Origin: an uncultured Clostridia bacterium
GTDB taxonomy: Bacteria; Bacillota; Clostridia; Oscillospirales; Acutalibacteraceae
NCBI GenBank assembly: GCA_944380775.1
Contig: CALWIP010000012.1
Location: 1 to 46,799, forward strand
Direction of reading: 5' to 3'
DNA: 46,799 nt
Positions 32,244 to 40,166 of the stretch are shown here, piece after piece. The notes under the pieces are model-generated. The model was not told where the DNA came from, did no database searches, and was given only the letters and a program-made list of their open reading frames with translations. The position numbers and the translations under genes were made by a program. Position 1 is the stretch's first letter. Each line of letters starts with the position of its first letter.

Positions 32244-33356
32244 ATGGCAAACAAGCAAAACGGCCGGCAGAACCCCAAACACTACCGGCGCGCGGAGCCG
32301 TTGGACCGCTACAATTACGTCGACCGCGATATTTATTCCAGCTCCCGCAGGGAGCAGAGCGCCGGGCGCAAGAGCGCAGCCCGCCCCGCCCCGCGGCGGA
32401 GGAAAAAGCGCAACGCCGGGCGGCGCGCGGCGCTGGTGCTGGCGGCGGTGGTCCTGGTTTTCGGCTTGGGGACGGTTGTTTTCGGCGGCGTCATGCTCTC
32501 GCGCATCCACTACGAGGACGCCGACACCGCGCCCTATGTGCAGCAGCCGGCAGACGCGCCCGCCTGGGACGTTATCTCGGACGAAGAGGTCTTCAACATC
32601 CTGCTCATCGGCGCGGACCGCATGCAGGACGGCATCCAGCGTTCGGACACCATGATGCTCGCCTCCATTGACAACCGGACGGGGACGCTCAAGCTCACGT
32701 CGTTTTTGCGGGACATGTACCTCGAAATCCCCACGGTGGGCAAGGCGAAATTAAACGCCGCCTTCAGCAACGGCGGGCCGGCGCTCACGATGCAGACCAT
32801 CGAAAACAATTTCCGCGTCAACATTGACCGCTATGTCATGGTGGACGTGGACAGCTTTGCCGAGATCATCGACAAAATGGGCGGCATTGAAGTGGAAGTG
32901 AGCCAGGCGGAAGCCGACGAGATGAACCGTGTAATGGGCTGCCAGCTCAGCGCGGGGCGCAACCATATGCGCGGCACGCTGGCGCTCTATTTTGCCCGCA
33001 TGCGCGCCATCGACAGCGATTTCGGCCGCACCGGCCGCCAGCGCCAGGTCATCGGCTGCATGATGGAGAAGATGAAGTCGCTCAACCCGGCGGAAGCCAC
33101 GGCCGTCATTTATGATTCGCTCGACCTCGTGCAGACCAACCTTACCGAGGCGGAACTGCTCTCCCTGGTGGGGCAGGCCTTTACGCTGCTGGACTACCCC
33201 ATGGAGACCATGCACGTGCCCGACAGCGGCACATTCTCTGACGCCACGCTCGACGACGGCGCGCAGGTGCTCGCCGTCGACCTGGAGGCAAACTGCGCGC
33301 TGCTGCGCGAGTTCCTCTACGGGGACCCCTCCGCATCCGCCGGGGCCGGCCAGTGA
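32244..33356 (+). CDS. LytR-CpsA-Psr family cell-wall glycopolymer transferase
   Basis: The 370-residue protein has a basic cytoplasmic N-terminus (about 1-68), one membrane helix (about 70-92) and an extracytoplasmic LCP domain (about 110-330). The domain shows NILLIGADRMQ, RSDTMMLASIDNRTGTLKLT and SFLRDMYLEIP, with the conserved Arg/Asp residues that bind a lipid pyrophosphate. LCP proteins attach teichoic acids or capsular polymers to peptidoglycan. The ATG at 32244 lies 8 nt after GGAGG; a GTG one codon earlier is also possible. Confidence 0.93.
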   Translation: MANKQNGRQNPKHYRRAEPLDRYNYVDRDIYSSSRREQSAGRKSAARPAPRRRKKRNAGRRAALVLAAVVLVFGLGTVVFGGVMLSRIHYEDADTAPYVQQPADAPAWDVISDEEVFNILLIGADRMQDGIQRSDTMMLASIDNRTGTLKLTSFLRDMYLEIPTVGKAKLNAAFSNGGPALTMQTIENNFRVNIDRYVMVDVDSFAEIIDKMGGIEVEVSQAEADEMNRVMGCQLSAGRNHMRGTLALYFARMRAIDSDFGRTGRQRQVIGCMMEKMKSLNPAEATAVIYDSLDLVQTNLTEAELLSLVGQAFTLLDYPMETMHVPDSGTFSDATLDDGAQVLAVDLEANCALLREFLYGDPSASAGAGQ

Positions 33357-33409
33357 AACCACTCTGTATGACGAATGATCAATCATAAAAAATAAAAGGA
33401 ATGAGGATT

Positions 33410-35374
33410 ATGGAGAAAAAGACCTTCTACATCACAACCCCCATCTATTACCCGTCCGGGCAGGCGCACATCGGCCACAGCTACTGCACCGTCGCCAGCG
33501 ACGCCATCGCCCGCTATAAGCGGCTGCAGGGCTACGACGTCATGTTCCTCACCGGCACGGACGAGCACGGCCAGAAAATTGAGATCAAAGCCGCCGAGGC
33601 CGGCGTGACGCCGAAGGAATATGTCGACAAGATCGTCGCGGATTTCCAGGCGCTGTGGAAGCTGCTGAACATCAGCAACGACCGCTTCATCCGCACCACC
33701 GATGGGTACCACGTCAAGGCCGTGCAGAAGATCTTCCGCGCGCTGTACGACAAGGGCGAGATCTACAAGGGGAAATATGAGGGCTGGTACTGCACGCCGT
33801 GCGAATCCTTCTGGACCGAGACGCAGCTCAAGGACGGCAAATGCCCCGACTGCGGCCGCGAGGTCAAATGGGCCGAGGAAGAGGCGTATTTCTTCCGCCT
33901 TTCGCATTATGCGGACCGCCTGCTCCAGCTTTACGAGGACCAGCCGGAGTTCATCCAGCCGGAGAGCCGCAAAAACGAGATGATCAATTTCATCAAGCAG
34001 GGCCTCGGGGACCTCTGCGTCTCCCGCACCAGCTTCACCTGGGGCATCCCGGTGGATTTCGACCCCAAACATGTGGTCTATGTCTGGCTTGACGCGCTGA
34101 CCAATTACATCACCGCGCTCGGCTACGGCTCTGACAACGAAGCGGACTACCAAAAATACTGGCCGGCCGACGTCCATTTTGTCGGCAAGGAGATCGTGCG
34201 CTTCCACACCATCATCTGGCCCGCCATGCTCATGGCGCTGGACCTGCCGCTGCCCAAGCAGGTGTACGGCCACGGGTGGCTGCTCTTTGGCGACGGCACC
34301 AAGATGAGCAAGAGCAAGGGCAATGTGGTGGACCCGGTCGTCCTCTGCCAGCGCTACGGCGTGGACGCCATCCGCTATTTCCTCCTGCGCGAGATCCCGT
34401 TTGGCTCCGACGGCGTCTTCACCAATGAAGCGCTCATCAGCCGCATCAATTCGGACCTCGCGAACGACCTGGGCAATCTGCTCTCCCGCACGACGGCAAT
34501 GGCGCAGAAATATTTCGGCGGGACCCTCCCCGCAGAGCGCGAGGCGGATCCGCTGGACGAAGAATTGATCTCGCTTGCCACGGCGCTGCGCGGCAAATGC
34601 GACGAGGCTATCCGCGGCTACCAGTTCTCCACGGCGCTGTCGGAGATCTGGCGCGTGGTGTCGCGCGCGAACAAATATATCGACGAGACGATGCCGTGGG
34701 CGCTCGGCAAAGACGAGAGCAAGCGCGCCCGCCTTGCGGCCGTTTTGTACAACCTCTGCGAGACGCTGCGCATCGTCTCCATCCTGCTCTGCCCGTTCCT
34801 GCCGAACACTTCGCCGCGCATCCAGCGGCAAATCGGCGCGCCGGCGGAAGCGCTCACCTATGAAGCCGCCGCGCAGTGGGGCCGCCTGCCCGCCAGCGCC
34901 GCCATCACCAAGGGCGAGACGCTGTTCCCGCGCATCGACGTAGACAAAGAGATTGAAGAGCTCAACGCGCTGCTGCCGAAAACCTCGCAAGAGGCCGAAA
35001 AAGAGGCCGCGCAGGCCGGAAAGAGCCAACCGGCCGCCCCGGAAGGCGTGGCGCAGATTGGCATTGAGGACTTCTCAAAGGTGGAGCTCCGCGTGGCGAA
35101 GATCACCGCCTGCGAGCCGGTAAAGCGCGCGAAAAAGCTGCTCAAGCTCACGCTGGACGACGGCGAGGGCGTGCGCACGGTGGCCTCCGGCATTGCGCCG
35201 TGGTACCGGCCGGAGGACCTGACCGGCCGCAGCATTGTGCTGGTGGCAAACCTCAAGCCCGCAAAGCTCTGCGGCATTGAGAGCCAGGGCATGATCCTCG
35301 CGGCGGACGCCGGGGAAAACGACGTGAAGGTGCTGTTTGTGGACGGCATCCCCGCCGGTTCCCGCATCCATTGA
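33410..35374 (+). CDS. Methionyl-tRNA synthetase
   Basis: This 654-residue class I synthetase charges tRNA-Met. HIGH occurs as AHIGHS (about 20-23) and KMSKS at about 298-302. A four-cysteine zinc knuckle sits at Cys128/131/145/148. A C-terminal EMAP-II-like tRNA-binding domain starts near 545 (SKVELRVAKITACEPVKRAK). The ATG at 33410 (MEKKTF) was chosen because AAAGGA lies 9 nt before it; an ATG at 33401 overlaps that site. tatD follows after 8 bp, a common pairing in Firmicutes. Confidence 0.98.
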   Translation: MEKKTFYITTPIYYPSGQAHIGHSYCTVASDAIARYKRLQGYDVMFLTGTDEHGQKIEIKAAEAGVTPKEYVDKIVADFQALWKLLNISNDRFIRTTDGYHVKAVQKIFRALYDKGEIYKGKYEGWYCTPCESFWTETQLKDGKCPDCGREVKWAEEEAYFFRLSHYADRLLQLYEDQPEFIQPESRKNEMINFIKQGLGDLCVSRTSFTWGIPVDFDPKHVVYVWLDALTNYITALGYGSDNEADYQKYWPADVHFVGKEIVRFHTIIWPAMLMALDLPLPKQVYGHGWLLFGDGTKMSKSKGNVVDPVVLCQRYGVDAIRYFLLREIPFGSDGVFTNEALISRINSDLANDLGNLLSRTTAMAQKYFGGTLPAEREADPLDEELISLATALRGKCDEAIRGYQFSTALSEIWRVVSRANKYIDETMPWALGKDESKRARLAAVLYNLCETLRIVSILLCPFLPNTSPRIQRQIGAPAEALTYEAAAQWGRLPASAAITKGETLFPRIDVDKEIEELNALLPKTSQEAEKEAAQAGKSQPAAPEGVAQIGIEDFSKVELRVAKITACEPVKRAKKLLKLTLDDGEGVRTVASGIAPWYRPEDLTGRSIVLVANLKPAKLCGIESQGMILAADAGENDVKVLFVDGIPAGSRIH

Positions 35375-35382
35375 GGCGCGCG

Positions 35383-36165
35383 ATGGAACCGGGAAACGGC
35401 ATCTTTGACTCCCACGCGCATTACGACGACGCGGCGTTCGACGCGGACCGCAGCGCCCTGCTGGAAAGCCTGCCGCAGCGCGGCGTCTGCGGCGTGATCA
35501 ACGCGGGCTCCCACCTGGAGAGCTCCGCCGCCTCCGTGGCGCTCGCCGCGCGCTACCCCTTCTGCTATGCCGCCGTGGGCGTCCACCCGGAGTGTGTGAA
35601 CGGCCTGCCGGAGGGATATCTCGCCCGCCTGCGGGCGCTGGCTGCCGGGCCGAAGGTTGTGGCCGTGGGCGAAATCGGCCTGGACTACCATTTCGCGGAC
35701 ATGGCCCCAAAGGAAGACCAGCGCCGCGTGCTGGAGGAACAGCTGGGCCTGGCGGAGGAGCTCCGCCTGCCGGTGATTTTGCACGACCGCGACGCGCACG
35801 GCGACATGATGGAGATCCTGCGCCGGCGGCGTCCGCGCGGCGTGCTGCACTGTTTCTCCGGCAGCGTGGAAATGATGCGCGAGGCTGTTTCGCTCGGCCT
35901 GTACATCGGCCTGGGCGGCGCGGTCACGTTCAAAAACGCGCGCGTCCCGGTAGAAGTGGCGCGCGCCGTCCCCGCGGAACGCCTGCTGCTCGAGACGGAC
36001 GCCCCTTACATGGCCCCCGTCCCGTTCCGCGGCAAGCGCTGCGACTCCGCTATGATCGCGTACACGGCGGCGCGCATCGCCGAAATCCGCGGGGAAACGG
36101 TGGAGACGGTCCTCCGCCACGCGCGGGAGGCCGCTGCGGCGCTGTTTTCCCGGATGGGCGGGTAA
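35383..36165 (+). CDS. TatD family hydrolase (metal-dependent DNase)
   Basis: The 260-residue TIM-barrel hydrolase has the metal-binding DSHAHYDD start, VGEIGLDYH, ILHDRDAHGDM, VLHCFSGS and LLETDAPYM. TatD proteins are 3'-5' exonucleases implicated in DNA repair and oxidative damage. The ATG at 35383 was used, with GAGG 6 nt before it; a TTG at 35371 would overlap the metG stop. It is followed by a strong terminator. Confidence 0.93.
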   Translation: MEPGNGIFDSHAHYDDAAFDADRSALLESLPQRGVCGVINAGSHLESSAASVALAARYPFCYAAVGVHPECVNGLPEGYLARLRALAAGPKVVAVGEIGLDYHFADMAPKEDQRRVLEEQLGLAEELRLPVILHDRDAHGDMMEILRRRRPRGVLHCFSGSVEMMREAVSLGLYIGLGGAVTFKNARVPVEVARAVPAERLLLETDAPYMAPVPFRGKRCDSAMIAYTAARIAEIRGETVETVLRHAREAAAALFSRMGG

Positions 36166-36225
36166 TGCGCCCCGCAGGCGAATCAAAACAGAAAAAGCGG
36201 TCCGCAGCCGGGCCGCCCTAAAGGG

Positions 36226-36266
36226 AACGCCCCTTTCCGGTCTTTCGGAAAGGGGCGTTTTTTTTT
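36226..36266 (+). terminator. Intrinsic terminator after tatD
   Basis: A 14-bp perfect stem, AACGCCCCTTTCCG (36226-36239) with its complement at 36246-36259, is followed by a T-tract of nine. It lies 13 bp from the end of the convergent ppa gene. Confidence 0.93.
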
Positions 36267-36278
36267 GCAGAAAAAGGC

Positions 36279-36809
36279 TTACGCGCCGTATTTTTTTTGG
36301 TAATTCTCAATCGTCGACGCGATAATCCTGCGCGCCTCTTCGGCGTTTTTCACCTCGTCGACCGCGGTGGTCTTGCCCTCGAGCGCCTTGTACACGGTGA
36401 AGAAATGCTTCATCTCTTCAAACAGGTGCTTCGGCAGCTGGCTGATATCCCGGTAGGTGTTGTAGCTCGGGTCGCTGAACGGGATGGCGATGATTTTTTC
36501 ATCGTTGCGCCCGTTGTCCAGCATCGTGATGACGCCGATGGCATAGCAGCGGACCAACGTCATGGGATGGATGGTCTCCGAGCAGAGGACCAGCACGTCG
36601 AGCGGGTCCAGGTCGTCGGCATAGGTGCGCGGGATAAACCCGTAATTGGCCGGGTAATGCGTCGAGGTGTGCAGGATGCGGTCCAGCAGCAAAAAGCCGG
36701 TGCTTTTATCCAGCTCGTATTTCGCCTTGCTCCCCTTGGGGATCTCGATCACTACGGTGAAATCATCCGGCGTAATGCGGGCGGGGTCGATGTCATGCCA
36801 AATATTCAT
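36279..36809 (-). CDS. Inorganic pyrophosphatase, family I
   Basis: The 176-residue soluble enzyme hydrolyses pyrophosphate to drive biosynthesis. Family I signatures include VVIEIPKGSKAKYELD, YPANYGFIPRTYADDLDPLD (metal-binding aspartates) and DEKIIAIP. AAGGAGG lies 7 nt before the ATG at 36809; the longer open frame upstream crosses the promoter. It is monocistronic. Confidence 0.97.
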   Translation of the reverse strand: MNIWHDIDPARITPDDFTVVIEIPKGSKAKYELDKSTGFLLLDRILHTSTHYPANYGFIPRTYADDLDPLDVLVLCSETIHPMTLVRCYAIGVITMLDNGRNDEKIIAIPFSDPSYNTYRDISQLPKHLFEEMKHFFTVYKALEGKTTAVDEVKNAEEARRIIASTIENYQKKYGA

Positions 36810-36873
36810 GCGTGATCCTCCTTTTTTCCCGCGGGCGGGAAAGCGCCCTTTCGCCCCGCGGCGTCCTGCGAAT

Positions 36874-36902
36874 AGTATAGCACACCGCCCCTGCGCTGGC
36901 AA
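36874..36902 (-). promoter_or_regulatory. Promoter of ppa
   Basis: On the minus strand, TTGCCA (36897-36902), a 17-bp spacer and TATACT (36874-36879) form a good housekeeping promoter. Confidence 0.78.
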
Positions 36903-36914
36903 GCGGCGGCTTGT

Positions 36915-36942
36915 CACCTTTGTCCGCCGGTTCTCATATGGT
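36915..36942 (+). promoter_or_regulatory. Possible mother-cell sigma promoter of cotJ
   Basis: CACC near 36915 and CATATGGT at 36935-36942 are 17 bp apart. The -10 resembles the CATA-type boxes recognised by the sporulation sigma factors E and K. Expression of cotJ in the mother cell is known from Bacillus; the assignment here is tentative. Confidence 0.35.
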
Positions 36943-37002
36943 GTAGGGAAAGCGAAACACCGCACCGGGGCGCGCGCCCCGGTGGAGAAAGGAGCGCACA
37001 AG

Positions 37003-37206
37003 ATGAAACTGGACGCAATGGACGGGGCTTCCTGCCGCTTGGCGGATGCCACCACGCCCCTGCCGGAAAACCCGGTGGCGGGCATGGCGTATGTCCCCTA
37101 CCAGCAGTACCGCGAGCTGTACGCCGCGGAGCAGGGGCTGGAGAACGGGACGATTTTCCCGGAACTGGATAAGCCGTTCCTGGGCGCGGGGAGGGGACGG
37201 CGATGA
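37003..37206 (+). CDS. Spore coat-associated protein CotJA
   Basis: The 67-residue protein has the CotJA core MAYVPYQQYRELYAAEQGL then GTIFPELDKPFLG. It is a small component of the inner spore coat, made with CotJB and CotJC in the mother cell. AAAGGAG lies 8 nt before the ATG, and the gene overlaps cotJB by 4 bp (ATGA). Confidence 0.92.
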   Translation: MKLDAMDGASCRLADATTPLPENPVAGMAYVPYQQYRELYAAEQGLENGTIFPELDKPFLGAGRGRR

Positions 37207-37460
37207 ATGAACAGGCGCGCCTCCTGCGCAGGCTGAGCGCTTACCAATTCGCGGCGTGGGAGCTCCATATTTTCCTGGACACCCACCCGAACAACTGCGA
37301 AGCCGCGCGCAAGCTGGAGGAGATTCAGAAGACCGTGGAGAGCTTGACCGCCCAGTACGAGGCGGCCTACGGCCCCCTGGGGGAAAGCGCCGCGCAAACC
37401 AGCCGCTGGGCCTGGATTACCGGCCCGTGGCCCTGGGAAACCGGAGAGGAGGAGTCGTAA
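37203..37460 (+). CDS. Spore coat protein CotJB
   Basis: The 85-residue protein matches CotJB: RRLSAYQFAAWELHIFLDTH near the N-terminus and the tryptophan/proline-rich end ITGPWPWETGEE. It is coupled to cotJA by a 4-bp overlap and ends 1 bp before cotJC. Confidence 0.92.
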   Translation: MNEQARLLRRLSAYQFAAWELHIFLDTHPNNCEAARKLEEIQKTVESLTAQYEAAYGPLGESAAQTSRWAWITGPWPWETGEEES

Positions 37461-37461
37461 C

Positions 37462-38154
37462 ATGTGGAGCTATGAAAAGCGCCTGCAATATCCCGTAAAA
37501 GTTAAGACGCCAAACCCCGCGCTGGCCAAGCTGATTGCGACGCAATACGGCGGGCCCAACGGCGAGCTCGGCGCCTCGCTGCGTTACCTCAGCCAGCGCT
37601 ACACGATGCCCTACCCTGAACTCAAGGCCATCTTAACAGACATTGGCACGGAAGAACTCGCCCACCTGGAAATGGTGAGCGCGCTGGTGTACCAGCTCAC
37701 GAGGAACCTTACGCCCGAGCAGATCCGCGCGGCGGGGTACGACGCCTATTTTGTCGACCACACGACCGCCGTTTACCCGGTGGACGCGAACGGCATGCCC
37801 TTCAACGCGCAGACGTTCGCCGTCTCCGGCGATACGCTGACGGACCTGCACGAAGACCTGGCGGCAGAGCAGAAAGCCCGCGCGACGTACGACAACATCC
37901 TGCGCTACGCCGACGACCCCGACGTGCGCGACGTCATCCAATTCCTGCGCCAGCGGGAGATTGTGCATTACCAGCGCTTCGGGGAAGCCAAGCAAACAGG
38001 CTGGAATGGGCCGGCTCCTTTTCCGAAAGACCCGGACGCAGGATTTTCCAAAAGGCGTCCCCTTTATTCCTCTTTTGGGTATAAAAATTTTTCCGGCAGG
38101 GTCACGCGGAACGCCCGCGCCAATTCGCGGAAATTTTCCGGCGTGATGGTCTGA
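37462..38154 (+). CDS. CotJC, manganese-catalase-like spore coat protein, split by an inserted element
   Basis: Residues 1-172 are normal CotJC: MWSYEKRLQYPVKVKTPNPA, metal-ligand helices TDIGTEELAHLEMVSALVY and DLAAEQKARATYDNI, then REIVHYQRFGE. After RFGE the family continues with a conserved tail, but here the frame runs into 55 unrelated codons ending in FSGVMV. The last 91 bp of this frame are antisense to rhaD. The true tail lies 6.6 kb downstream at 44567-44671. The 230-codon form is therefore an artefact of insertion. It keeps the metal ligands but lacks the final helix and tail. Confidence 0.9.
   Translation: MWSYEKRLQYPVKVKTPNPALAKLIATQYGGPNGELGASLRYLSQRYTMPYPELKAILTDIGTEELAHLEMVSALVYQLTRNLTPEQIRAAGYDAYFVDHTTAVYPVDANGMPFNAQTFAVSGDTLTDLHEDLAAEQKARATYDNILRYADDPDVRDVIQFLRQREIVHYQRFGEAKQTGWNGPAPFPKDPDAGFSKRRPLYSSFGYKNFSGRVTRNARANSRKFSGVMV
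37960..38009. other. attL: left junction of the element in cotJC
   Basis: The junction holds CGCTTCGGGGAAG (37975-37987), near-identical (11/13) to CGCTTTGGCGAAG at the right junction. CotJC coding sequence lies to the left. To the right are element-derived arm sequences (CCAAGC, CAGG, GGAATGG) complementary in mirror order to those on the inner side of the right junction. The inferred crossover dinucleotide is GA at 37984-37985. Confidence 0.8.
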
Positions 38155-38897
38155 CGCTTCCGCGGGGCCATCGACATCACTTTGACCAAGATCTCCGCCG
38201 ATTTTTCCACCGTGTGCATCAACCCGAAGGCCTGGTCAAAATCCTCGCCGGAGCAGAACGTCCCGTGGTGCGCCCAAATGGCCACGTCGTACCGCTCCAT
38301 GCGGCGGCTGGTCTCCACGGCGATGGCGCGTCCGCCCGGCACCATCCAGCCCACCACGCCGACGCCGTCCGGGAACACGACCGGGCATTCCGTCGCCATT
38401 TCCCACAATTCCCGGGTGAACACCCCGTCCTCGAGCGGGAGCACAAACGTGAGCGCAATGACGTTCGGCGTATGCGCGTGGTAGATGACCCGGTGTTTGC
38501 CGCCGGAGACGCGCTTTTTCACCTCGTGGTTCATCAAGTGGCTCGGCAGCTCGCTGGTCGGCCGCGCGCCGCCCTGCAGGCCCCAGCAAATTTGGTAGCG
38601 CTCGCCGGCTGGGTCCACGCGGACGACGCCCACGTTTTCCTCCGGGCACAGGGCCGCGTTGCGGAAGAATTTCCCACTGCCGGTGACCAGGAAGGCTTCT
38701 CCGCCGAGCCCCGGCACACGCGCGCCGATCTCCCGCCATTCGCCGCCTTCCGCCAAGTCCTCGCGGACGCTCTCTAGTTCTTCCGGCTTGCTGCGGTAAG
38801 AGAGGTTTCCGCCGTTGCACTCATGCCAGCCTTGCTCCCAGCCGTCGGTGCACATGCGGAGAAACCCGTTTGCAAATTTGCTCTCTAATACTTTCAT
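38064..38897 (-). CDS. Rhamnulose-1-phosphate aldolase
   Basis: The 277-residue class II aldolase cleaves L-rhamnulose 1-phosphate to dihydroxyacetone phosphate and lactaldehyde. The GGNLSYR motif (29-35), the zinc ligands in HAHTPN and the downstream HHGTFCSG fit RhaD. It is the last gene of rhaB-rhaA-rhaD and its stop lies 80 bp from the left end of the element. Its 3' end overlaps the artefactual tail of cotJC on the other strand by 91 bp. Confidence 0.94.
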   Translation of the reverse strand: MKVLESKFANGFLRMCTDGWEQGWHECNGGNLSYRSKPEELESVREDLAEGGEWREIGARVPGLGGEAFLVTGSGKFFRNAALCPEENVGVVRVDPAGERYQICWGLQGGARPTSELPSHLMNHEVKKRVSGGKHRVIYHAHTPNVIALTFVLPLEDGVFTRELWEMATECPVVFPDGVGVVGWMVPGGRAIAVETSRRMERYDVAIWAHHGTFCSGEDFDQAFGLMHTVEKSAEILVKVMSMAPRKRQTITPENFRELARAFRVTLPEKFLYPKEE

Positions 38898-38915
38898 CCT
38901 ATCCCTTTCTGCCGG

Positions 38916-40166
38916 TCAATCCCTCTGGCGCAGCACGGTCTCTTCATACCGCTCGATTTCCCTGAACCAATCCTCCCGCCCCGGCACGCCGCAGCGCGCG
39001 CAGAGTTCCTCCCACACGTCGCCGAACGGGTAGGTCTTCAGCTCCTCCTGCAGCGCCAAAAGCTCCGTCAGACGGCCTTCTTCCTGGAGGCGGCGCAGCG
39101 TGGCGCCCGGCGCGAGCAGCGCGTACAACAGCGCCTTGCGGAAACTGCGCATGCCCACGGCCCACGCGGCGATGCGGTTGATGCTCGCGTCAAAGAAATC
39201 CAGCGCGGCCAGCACACGGCCTGCGCCGCAGCGGACGACCTCCTTCGCAATTTCTTTGATCTCATCCTCGAAAAGGACGACATGGTCGGAATCCCAGCGC
39301 ACGCCGCGCGTCACATGCAGGGCAATTTTGTCAAAGAACAGCAGCATCGCGGAAATTTTGTCCGACACCACCTCGGTTGGGTGGTAATGGCCGTTGTCCA
39401 TCAGCGGTAAAATCCCCCTGCTCGCCGCATAATTCACCGTAAATTCGGCGGAGCCGACGGTGTAGGATTCCATCCCGATGCCGAACACCTTGGACTCCAG
39501 GCTGACGAGCACCTTTTCCCTGTCGTAAGGGGTTTGGAGAATCTCGTCCAGCGCGTCGCGGAAGCGCTGCCGCGGCGCCAGCCGGTCCGCCGGGATATCC
39601 TTGTAGCCATCCGGGATCCAAATATTCATCACGCAGGGCCGCCCCAATTCCTCTGCAAAATACTGGGAGATGCGCAGGCACGCCTGGCAGTGGCGGATCC
39701 AGAACGCGCGCACCGCCGGATCCGGGTGCGAGAGGGTCAGGTTCTCCCGCACCATGGGGTGGGAAAAGAGCGTCGGGTTAAAGTCCAGCCCGAGGCCGCG
39801 CGCCTTGGCAAATTCCACCCAGGGGCGGAAATGCCGCGGCTCCAGCGCGTCGCGGTCCGCAAACCCGCCGTCTTCAAAAATGGCGTAGCTCGCGTGGAGG
39901 TTGAGCTTCTTTTCCCCCGGCGAGAGCGAGAGCGCCTCGTCGAGGTCCGCCATAAGCTCCTGCGGCGTGCGCGCCTTCCCGGGGTAATTCCCCGTGGTCT
40001 GGATGCCGCCGCTCAGCGCGCCGCGCTGGTCAAAACCGATGACGTCGTCCCCCTGCCAACAGTGCAGGGAAACCGGGATCCGGGCCGCCGCCTCAATGGC
40101 GCGGTCCGTGTCTACGCCGATCCGCCGGTAGATTTCCCGGGCGGATTCATACCGTCCTTGCGTCAT
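38916..40166 (-). CDS. L-rhamnose isomerase
   Basis: The 416-residue enzyme converts L-rhamnose to L-rhamnulose using two divalent metals. The N-terminal YRRIGVDTDRAIEAA and SLHCWQGDDVIGFD, GGIQTTGNYPGKART, the metal-binding SLESKVFGIGMESYTVGSAE and LMDNGHYHPTEVVSDKIS identify RhaA. It overlaps rhaB by 4 bp (ATGA). Confidence 0.97.
   Translation of the reverse strand: MTQGRYESAREIYRRIGVDTDRAIEAAARIPVSLHCWQGDDVIGFDQRGALSGGIQTTGNYPGKARTPQELMADLDEALSLSPGEKKLNLHASYAIFEDGGFADRDALEPRHFRPWVEFAKARGLGLDFNPTLFSHPMVRENLTLSHPDPAVRAFWIRHCQACLRISQYFAEELGRPCVMNIWIPDGYKDIPADRLAPRQRFRDALDEILQTPYDREKVLVSLESKVFGIGMESYTVGSAEFTVNYAASRGILPLMDNGHYHPTEVVSDKISAMLLFFDKIALHVTRGVRWDSDHVVLFEDEIKEIAKEVVRCGAGRVLAALDFFDASINRIAAWAVGMRSFRKALLYALLAPGATLRRLQEEGRLTELLALQEELKTYPFGDVWEELCARCGVPGREDWFREIERYEETVLRQRD

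Noticed and set aside
31743-32510. 255-codon minus-strand frame between pstS and the LCP gene
   Set aside because: It passes through two terminators, the LCP promoter and the N-terminal part of the LCP gene, and lacks a ribosome site.
37462-38154. cotJC as an intact gene with an unusual C-terminus
   Set aside because: The expected tail was found intact at 44567-44671, and the present tail is antisense to rhaD and unlike the family.
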